35,276 bases of DNA from Bacteroidetes bacterium HGW-Bacteroidetes-21. Its GTDB lineage: Bacteria; Bacteroidota; Bacteroidia; Bacteroidales; GWA2-32-17. A program made the position numbers and the translations under genes. Location: the NCBI GenBank assembly GCA_002840935.1, contig PHDH01000011.1:1-35276 (forward strand), read 5' to 3'. Shown piece after piece: positions 29,401 to 35,276 of this stretch (positions are counted from its first letter, which is position 1; the number at the start of each line of letters is the position of its first letter). The notes beneath the pieces are model-generated. The model searched no databases and was not told the origin of the DNA. It saw nothing but the letters and a program-made list of their open reading frames with translations.

Positions 29401-29802
29401 TTACTCAACCCCAAAAGGTACTTTGACATCTCATTTAATATGCAGGCAGATGATGGAGAACTCAATGTGGGAAGTGCTGGTCAGACATATGCAGCAGTAG
29501 CCCTTTTATGTATAGCAAGATTATCATTAATTGACCAAAGCGGTAGACTTCGCAAAGGTTTGCGGTTTATGCCAATAGATGAAGCTGAAGGAATAGGAAG
29601 TAATTATGACTTATTGGAAAATATTGCAAAAACAAATGATTATCAAATAATTTCTATGTCAATAAGGCCTTTAGATGATTTCAAGGAGGGTGAACAATAT
29701 CTTTATATACTTAATGGCAGGATGGGAAAAAATGAGAGAATCAACACTTTTGCCATTTTTAGTGAAGAAGTGGGTATAACAGAACATACAGGAGAATTAT
29801 AA
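26455..29802 (+). CDS. SMC/MksB (JetC)-like ATPase
   Basis: 1115 aa; Walker A GDSGVGKT (codons at 26560-26583), long coiled coils, signature-like LNVGSAGQTYAAVALLCIARL, Walker B-like RFMPIDEAEGIG. Confidence 0.8.
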   Translation: MTAKSFPRIYSLSTVGIRNHYHTNYLFHPFRTDFTGDSGVGKTIIADILQLILVGEKEYKSATEANEEREVRKLPLGRFGYVFLNIEVDNKQYLVIGMFISNGGVEPFIIQQGYDWENFTPLTEPLSYRKILINDNVIDIDALAEQLTDVYCKKFSLKKYHEYLRKYEILPIDLINDGELKNYAQIIRSFSRGRGFKNDSEGLKRFFFNDGKENEIYEKFQRQLNEMDADLKDQRRNKDDIENVRKKENRLIELKKLKSEKESSELTYYEAKTIYHFRNIENFKKQISLNKNSIIKVNKSIVQFRLQELETDEKTLRCEIDNIDKEFDNIITIEKSLDDANNNIEKYSETKQEVDQRYPELDKLYLQMLEVDKWLVQYKTIDELRSAFYNQLENKKERDNLKSFENELRQKKLYEKFLKSKWAIDIKEGNKFYNDEKKRIENEIQNLKAIQNFSDTSNKYSLASWILNNLQKLTHEQESVFVHFQKLVTRKPEVFHKGDRYLSEPLELLDNLRIEESGKNGFWLYINGIREYIKYVPVQIFNSTDKEKITNYFKENYQEADEKLNHLNDEKEDLEDLNNNVNKFGENIVAKYPKKQELESFPANESLSKSEEEFEQYLRDYFNRDEIVVLKKSIQSLKPLNDSGELFLRNIDNIKTELKDFLKNNGIDAESEFEDIKHKLNILRDKKQKSISDNENRYIRYNKLLSSYSESQGTAEFVKTIDKLSIYKEMERKLSQKERLKQEIKNIQAQVLSENKLYQEFNVKYEALSNTKLIFNINSFEGKFTNPDVEEKHNMELAKTLYLKDYKSIVEEYIDISEKIQFENSEDFILLAKHMVSEVLAKRIINEDTAILDEIRKYLTELTEKLSELSERKYKLLKELFIEVREVFSEYIFTINNIANYFRGNEKQISQGYKLILKHTFSDTYPIGWIDDFLRKLDETIGRERINSGLFSVLREKIDITDIMITAYHQCGGKSKSPDAKELLNPKRYFDISFNMQADDGELNVGSAGQTYAAVALLCIARLSLIDQSGRLRKGLRFMPIDEAEGIGSNYDLLENIAKTNDYQIISMSIRPLDDFKEGEQYLYILNGRMGKNERINTFAIFSEEVGITEHTGEL

Positions 29803-29812
29803 AAATGCATTT

Positions 29813-30778
29813 ATGGACAAACAATTGACATGGAGAGAAATCAAGGCATTAAACCAGCTTTATTATGATAGAAACACCAAGGCCAAAATAGATAATAGGC
29901 CATATATTAAATACTTAATCGAAGACGGATTTATAGATTATAAGCGAGGGACTAAAAAAATACTTCAGCCAACTTATAAATTCAACAAAAAATTTGAATC
30001 TGAATGCTTTTCAGAACTCTATAACGGATATAATATCTTCTTATTGGAAAATAATCTTTTATCTGATTATACAAATTTTACCGAGTTTGAAATAAAAGGT
30101 TTAATGACCCTCATAAAATCACAAACCATACTACAAGATCTACAAAGTAAAATACTAGCCGGTCAGGAAAGTCGAAAAGGAGTATCAACTCTGTTCTTCA
30201 AATCTGCTAAATATATAAGGAAAAATTCTGCTTTAGAAAAAGCTGTTTTAAAGTTATTGAATATAGAAACATTCCCACAAAATGAGAATCAGGGATTTTA
30301 CAGGGTTCCGAGTAAAAATCCAAAAGCTATTATACTATGTGAAAACATGTACTTTTTAACTTTGAATATTGCTCAAAGTAACGATATTGAATTATGGTGT
30401 GCTGGTGGGAATAATACCAAACCTATTGAAAATATACCCAAAATAGACTATCCAATTTTTTATCTTTGTGATTGGGATTATGATGGGTTGAAAATATTTG
30501 AGAGGCTTCTTGAAATCGTCGAAAAAACACCTACTAAAAAAACGTCCCTGCAATTACTATCACCTAAAGGTAAAAGAGAGAATATTATTGCCACACATGA
30601 CCATCATCGAAGCCAATGGAAACAGGAAATTAAATTTTCCGGATTGACACCATCCTGTTACACATCGGAACAGATTCAATTAATAAATAACCTGATTGTA
30701 AACAATGAGTGGATTGAAGAAGAGAGCAATGATTTGGGATTGATAATAAATAAAATCAATAGTGAACTTGCCAGGTAG
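29813..30778 (+). CDS. JetD/MksG-like Toprim nuclease
   Basis: 321 aa; ILCENMYFLTL (acidic Toprim motif) and IFYLCDWDYDGLKIFERLLEI (DxD motif) match the CEN...DxDxxG arrangement of JetD-type Toprim proteins. Confidence 0.72.
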   Translation: MDKQLTWREIKALNQLYYDRNTKAKIDNRPYIKYLIEDGFIDYKRGTKKILQPTYKFNKKFESECFSELYNGYNIFLLENNLLSDYTNFTEFEIKGLMTLIKSQTILQDLQSKILAGQESRKGVSTLFFKSAKYIRKNSALEKAVLKLLNIETFPQNENQGFYRVPSKNPKAIILCENMYFLTLNIAQSNDIELWCAGGNNTKPIENIPKIDYPIFYLCDWDYDGLKIFERLLEIVEKTPTKKTSLQLLSPKGKRENIIATHDHHRSQWKQEIKFSGLTPSCYTSEQIQLINNLIVNNEWIEEESNDLGLIINKINSELAR

Positions 30779-30838
30779 TTGTTTTAAAAGACATAAAGAT
30801 TGTCATGATTTTTTTAAAATATTTTCATAAATTGAAAT

Positions 30839-32308
30839 ATGTCAAAGTGTTACATCTGCAATAGAGAATTAATTGAAAGGAACTACTATGAACAAAACAT
30901 AGATAGTTTTAATGATAAACCAGCCATTAATCACAAAGAACATATAATACCTAATGCTTTACATGGTAGATTTAAAGCAGAAAATATATTGTGCTCAGAT
31001 TGTGGAGGAATTCTCAGTAAAAGTATTGATTCACCTTTTTGTAGCCTTTTTAATGTTATTACAGAGCAACTTAAACATGTACTAATAACTAAAGATCATG
31101 GAAAAAGCAATGAACCACCAGTTCTAAAAGGATATTTATATAAAGACGAGTCATTTAAAGAAAAAATTGAGATTAATTATAAAGATAAAAAAGTTTCCCC
31201 AGAAAATCCATATTATGAATTAGACACATCCACAAACAAGTTAACCATTTTCGCAAATAAAAGAAGGGCTAAACATTTTAAAGAAGTAGTCTTAAATGAA
31301 CTAAGAGAGAAAGGAATTAAAACGGGTGAGTTAGTAATTGAAGTAAAAACAGATATTGAAGATCAAAGATTTTTAGGTTTGTTCTTCACAGAAAATATTC
31401 AAGATTTTAATGCCAAATTTAAGAAGGGATTCTGCAAGATAGCTGTTGAATTTGCTCTTCATAAGGGAATTAAAAGAGAGGGTTTAAAGAATGTACTAAA
31501 AATAAACACCGACCAAACGGCTGAACATATTGATTCTAAAAATTTAATACCTTTTTTCCCATTAAGTTCTTTTGACAAGTTTTATGAAACAAACCGATTA
31601 GATATTGAAACGAATTATCCTACACATGAAATAATCTTGTTTACTCAACATTATACCAATAATACGAAAAAACTCTTTTGTTTTATTTCTCTTTTCAGTA
31701 CGTTTCAATACTATGTTTTATTAAATGATAAATACACAGGCCCGGATGTCGTTGAAACTTATTGTCAAACAGTTTTAAAACAAGAATTTCCCGATATCAA
31801 TATAAGAAGTATCAGACCAAAACATTTAAGCATTATTGTTCATAATTTTGGAATTGATACCTCAAAATACAAAGGGGAATCACTATCTGATTATATAGAT
31901 TTCATTGAAAAGGAATATAAAAATCTGAAGGCTAAATACGAGTTAGATATTTTTGGAGAGTTGAAAGAATCAGCATCGGTTTTATTAACAAGCTTTACCC
32001 TCTCAAAATCTGCAAAAACGGAACTTTTGGAACATATCTCATATCGTAATGTTATTAAGAGTTTTGCTGATTTTCCAGAAAATCAAACAATTGCTTTTTT
32101 GAGGGAAGCTCAAGCAATTCACGAAGATAGCTTTATATACTATAAAAGAAGTTTCTTTGAAGATGATGGACATGGGCAATTAGAAAACTTATCCTACCCG
32201 GATGAGTTAATAAAAGAAATGAACAGAAATTCTCAAATCTGTAAAGCATACGGCCATTTAAAATTTGGAGAATTATCCAAATTCATCGAAAAGAATAAAT
32301 CAAAATAA
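30839..32308 (+). CDS. HNH endonuclease-like protein (HNH_5-like N-terminus)
   Basis: 489 aa; CYICNREL...NHKEHIIPNALHGRFKAENILCSDCGGILSKSIDSPFCSLFN, a CxxC...HEHIIPxxLxG...CxxC HNH zinc-finger arrangement. Confidence 0.75.
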   Translation: MSKCYICNRELIERNYYEQNIDSFNDKPAINHKEHIIPNALHGRFKAENILCSDCGGILSKSIDSPFCSLFNVITEQLKHVLITKDHGKSNEPPVLKGYLYKDESFKEKIEINYKDKKVSPENPYYELDTSTNKLTIFANKRRAKHFKEVVLNELREKGIKTGELVIEVKTDIEDQRFLGLFFTENIQDFNAKFKKGFCKIAVEFALHKGIKREGLKNVLKINTDQTAEHIDSKNLIPFFPLSSFDKFYETNRLDIETNYPTHEIILFTQHYTNNTKKLFCFISLFSTFQYYVLLNDKYTGPDVVETYCQTVLKQEFPDINIRSIRPKHLSIIVHNFGIDTSKYKGESLSDYIDFIEKEYKNLKAKYELDIFGELKESASVLLTSFTLSKSAKTELLEHISYRNVIKSFADFPENQTIAFLREAQAIHEDSFIYYKRSFFEDDGHGQLENLSYPDELIKEMNRNSQICKAYGHLKFGELSKFIEKNKSK

Positions 32309-32309
32309 C

Positions 32310-34442
32310 ATGAACCCGAAACCTGAAAATTCAGAGAATTTATTAGCCCAATTCAAAGAAACAGTAGACAAATATTCTGCGAATATTACTTCAGATAACC
32401 TTATTGATATTAGCAAGCAATTTGGAATTGACACTACGAGAGGTTATTCTGCTCATCAGGTTTCGCAAATAATCTATGGAAAAATTAAAGAATCATTAAA
32501 AATTGATTCAGAAAAAGAACCGGAAAAAATATCAAGGACACGATTATTAAATTTACAGGCAGAGTTGATTTACAGGCATGTGCTTTATAATGAAGACCCT
32601 GTTGAATATATAATGACATTGAAAGTTATTAATGATTCATGTAGACCGGATATGAACTATTTTCCACCGTTTTCAGACGTAGAAAAATGGGAATCCGCAA
32701 TAACCAACTGTAAAAGTTACAATAAATTTTCACTGACAACGCATAAAATTCTATATGATGATATCAGGAAAGACTATCCGGAAGATTATGACATTGCAAA
32801 TTCTGTTAAACAGCTAATAGAAAAAGGATGTACGATTGAAATTGTGAATTCAGATATACTTATCACAAGCGGGATGGAAGCTGTTATTGACGAACTTAAT
32901 GAAAAGGTTAGGACTATTGGGGGTATTGTTCTGGCTAAATCATTATTAAATCATCTGACCCATATTGGTAAATATTCTAAACGATTCGAACGCTTTTTCA
33001 TAACACGTGAAACCAGTGGTGTTAGCTTTGACCAAAAGCCACAAATACCATACGGTTTTCTATTGAATTTATCGTTAAAGTACCCTTGTGAAAACCTGAA
33101 AATAATTGACCCACAAAAACTATTGGATGAAATAATCCATTTAGCAATTATTATCACAAACGGAGCATATGGAGTGCAGCCTTACAATTTTTGGACATTT
33201 CATTTTCAAACAGGAGACACCATAATTAAATTCTGTACGGAAATAGCTCTATGGGATTCAATGTTTTCAATACCACAATGCCGAACTTCTACTGCTATTG
33301 AAATAACAGACAAGCTGTTTTCTTATATTGATGAAGAAACTTTCAAGGGAACATTTGGTTTCTCAAGACAAGAGTTTATTGAAGTCTTAAATGAGATACA
33401 AAAAATGGCTTCAGAAACTAATATGCCTGTTATCATTTATTACTCAACTATAAGCAAAAAATTAAAACAAATCGACAAAGAAACGATACTTAAAATTCTA
33501 AACTTTCTTTCACATTCCGATGGTGTAAATGAGAACTATACGTTACCGTCAGATTATTCTTCAATAGACTTTTATTTAAAACCATTGTTGAAGCAGGGAA
33601 ATACAAAATTCCTGCTAATGAATAAATCATGGTGTTCACCAAATTACTTTGAATCATTAGCTACAAGACTCAGAGAGTCCTTTAAAAAACAGAAAAAAGA
33701 TTTAGATGCTGAATTAGGTACACAACTTGAAATCTTTTTACAAAATAAACTTACTGAAAAAGGAATAATATTCTCAACCGGAGATTATAAAGTGGGTGGG
33801 ATAGCCGGTGAATGTGACCTTTTAATAGAATCTGAAAAAGCAATTGTGCTCATTGAGTTCAAAAAGAAAGTATTAACAAGAAAATCCAAGTCTGGTATTG
33901 ATACAAATATATTACTTGATTTATCTGACAGTATCTTAACCGCACAACTTCAGGCTGGAAGAACAGAAATAATATTAAGGGAACAGGGGAACATTACTCT
34001 GAAAGCAAAAGATGGGACGGAAACCATTGTGTATTTCAATAACAGGCAGATCGAAAGAGTCGCTCTTACCCAGCTTGAATTCGGAGGTTTTCAGGACAGA
34101 AGCATTATAAATCAATTTCTAAAATCGCTGCTTACACATTCCTTTGGAACATTCTCCGAAGACACAAATATAATTAAGAAATTTAAAGAACTTGCAGAGA
34201 AACAGGAGCAATGGGTAGAACAGTATAACAAATTATATGAGTTGGATAAAGGATTTGCTCATTACCCGTTTTTTAACTGTTGGTTTTTAAGCCTTCCACA
34301 GTTACTTGAAGTGATAAACATTTCATCTGATAACAATACTTTTCATGAAGTATTTCGCAAAACAAAGCATGTTACAATGAGCACACTTGATTGGTATAGA
34401 GAATTTGATACTGTTACTAAGTTGAAAAGAAAACAGGAATAG
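32310..34442 (+). CDS. PD-(D/E)XK nuclease-domain protein
   Basis: Start ATG 32310 lies 1 nt after the upstream stop. C-terminal GTQLEIFLQNKLTEKGIIF...GIAGECDLLIESEKAIVLIEFKKKVL fits E...ExD...ExK. The ORF track starts at 32265. Confidence 0.72.
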   Translation: MNPKPENSENLLAQFKETVDKYSANITSDNLIDISKQFGIDTTRGYSAHQVSQIIYGKIKESLKIDSEKEPEKISRTRLLNLQAELIYRHVLYNEDPVEYIMTLKVINDSCRPDMNYFPPFSDVEKWESAITNCKSYNKFSLTTHKILYDDIRKDYPEDYDIANSVKQLIEKGCTIEIVNSDILITSGMEAVIDELNEKVRTIGGIVLAKSLLNHLTHIGKYSKRFERFFITRETSGVSFDQKPQIPYGFLLNLSLKYPCENLKIIDPQKLLDEIIHLAIIITNGAYGVQPYNFWTFHFQTGDTIIKFCTEIALWDSMFSIPQCRTSTAIEITDKLFSYIDEETFKGTFGFSRQEFIEVLNEIQKMASETNMPVIIYYSTISKKLKQIDKETILKILNFLSHSDGVNENYTLPSDYSSIDFYLKPLLKQGNTKFLLMNKSWCSPNYFESLATRLRESFKKQKKDLDAELGTQLEIFLQNKLTEKGIIFSTGDYKVGGIAGECDLLIESEKAIVLIEFKKKVLTRKSKSGIDTNILLDLSDSILTAQLQAGRTEIILREQGNITLKAKDGTETIVYFNNRQIERVALTQLEFGGFQDRSIINQFLKSLLTHSFGTFSEDTNIIKKFKELAEKQEQWVEQYNKLYELDKGFAHYPFFNCWFLSLPQLLEVINISSDNNTFHEVFRKTKHVTMSTLDWYREFDTVTKLKRKQE

Positions 34443-34520
34443 ATTATTTTTTGTATCACTTATTATATTTCTAAACAGTTACTTAAGCCTGCAACTTGAA
34501 AATCAATTTTAGTTATAGCA

Positions 34521-34630
34521 ATCGGCTCCAAATCGACTCCATATCGATTTCACATCGGGAACGTATCGAATAACTATCGGTTAAATATTGGAAAACTATC
34601 GGATACATATTGGGCACATATCGGGTACGA
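34521..34630. repeat. Ten degenerate direct repeats at an exact 11-bp period
   Basis: Cores ATCGG/ATCGA/ATTGG begin at 34521, 34532, 34543, 34554, 34565, 34576, 34587, 34598, 34609 and 34620; rough consensus ATCGGNTAMAT. Confidence 0.93.
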
Positions 34631-34665
34631 AATAAACAACGTTGGAAAACCGTTGAAATCAGTAT

Positions 34666-35166
34666 ATGAGCCGTACAAAAAGCACAATTCAGAAGCGACA
34701 GAGAGAAAAAATGCTTTCCCAGAGCAAGGAACAGCTTGTAGAAACCATTCTGCAATTACAGGAAAAAGTAAATCAGTATGAAGAAAAACTACTTCAAAGA
34801 ATAGAAGAATACGAACAACTATCAAAAAAACATCAAGAACAGCAAACAGACAACACCCCGGTTGTTGTGCCTAGCAAGAAACTAAGCTGGGTTGGGAAAA
34901 TTGTTTACGCTTTAGCTACCAGAGATTGTCCCATGCAATCCTCAGAAATAGTTGACTTCATAGAAAAATTCGATAACACAGCCTTTAAAAACGCTACAGA
35001 CAAATCCAAGTACCTTTCCTCCTTTCTTGGAAATGCCCTGAAGTTCGAAAGGATTTGCCGGTATAAACAAAAAGGGATCCGGGGTCATTTCTACACATTG
35101 CCCCAATGGTGCGATGAGAATGGCAACCTGAAGAGAGAATACAAGGAAAAAGAACCCATCGTTTAA
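34666..35166 (+). CDS. Coiled-coil plus winged-helix-like protein, candidate DNA-binding protein
   Basis: 166 aa; N-terminal coiled coil SKEQLVETILQLQEKVNQYEEKLLQRIEEYEQLSKKHQEQ; C-terminal SWVGKIVYALATRDCPMQSSEIVDFIEKF...LSSFLGNALKFERICRYKQKGIRGHFYTLPQW looks like a winged helix with a beta-wing. Confidence 0.6.
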   Translation: MSRTKSTIQKRQREKMLSQSKEQLVETILQLQEKVNQYEEKLLQRIEEYEQLSKKHQEQQTDNTPVVVPSKKLSWVGKIVYALATRDCPMQSSEIVDFIEKFDNTAFKNATDKSKYLSSFLGNALKFERICRYKQKGIRGHFYTLPQWCDENGNLKREYKEKEPIV

Positions 35167-35276
35167 AACTTTGTATTTGACATTTCCGGGAATATTAAAC
35201 ACAAACCGGAATTATTCAGCATAAACAGTCAAAAAGCGACAAAACCGGGAAAGTTCAGTTTTCGGATGTCGGAACT

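Noticed and set aside
34513-34825. Minus-strand ORFs (80 and 83 aa) across the 11-bp array
   Set aside because: The 11-bp period is not a multiple of 3 and the translations look non-protein-like; open frames here are by-products of the array and the opposite gene.
35195-35276. Small inverted repeat AGTTC...GAACT at the right edge as a mobile-element end
   Set aside because: Only 5-bp arms, at the window boundary, with no transposase or target-site duplication visible.
1-35276. CRISPR array, tRNA, rRNA or integrase/transposase gene
   Set aside because: No regularly spaced identical repeats with unique spacers, no tRNA/rRNA-like sequence and no recognisable recombinase catalytic motifs were found by reading.

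Overview
AT-rich Bacteroidota-type chromosomal window with no rRNA, tRNA or CRISPR array seen. It falls into four blocks. (1) About 1-20.3 kb: a co-directional locus of giant secreted proteins. It holds a SprB/CUB/beta-helix surface protein that is truncated by the left edge, an OmpH/Skp-like protein, a lipoprotein, a 2296-aa RHS-partner protein, a small periplasmic protein and a ~2720-aa RHS-repeat protein. The RHS protein ends in a variable C-terminal tip with a JAMM-like HxH...SxxD motif and is followed by a lipoprotein that is a candidate immunity protein. (2) About 20.3-22.1 kb: a displaced RHS tip cassette (RHS core end plus a second toxin-like tip) with a MORN/YwqK-like candidate immunity gene, bracketed by three copies of a 23-nt palindrome. 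(3) About 22.1-24.3 kb: small minus-strand genes, mostly unknown, one with DnaJ-type CxxCxGxG zinc motifs and one possibly Cas2/VapD-like. (4) About 24.5-34.4 kb: a compact six-gene operon. It contains a divergent Wadjet/MksBEFG-like set (two small accessory subunits, an SMC-like ATPase and a JetD-like Toprim protein) followed by an HNH nuclease and a PD-(D/E)XK nuclease. Immediately downstream is an array of ten degenerate repeats at an exact 11-bp period (34521-34630). It sits directly before a small coiled-coil plus winged-helix-like protein and resembles a partition centromere or iteron operator. The strongest candidates for something undescribed are the 11-bp phased array with its adjacent protein, the SMC/Toprim/HNH/PD-DEXK operon, and the palindrome-bracketed RHS tip cassette.
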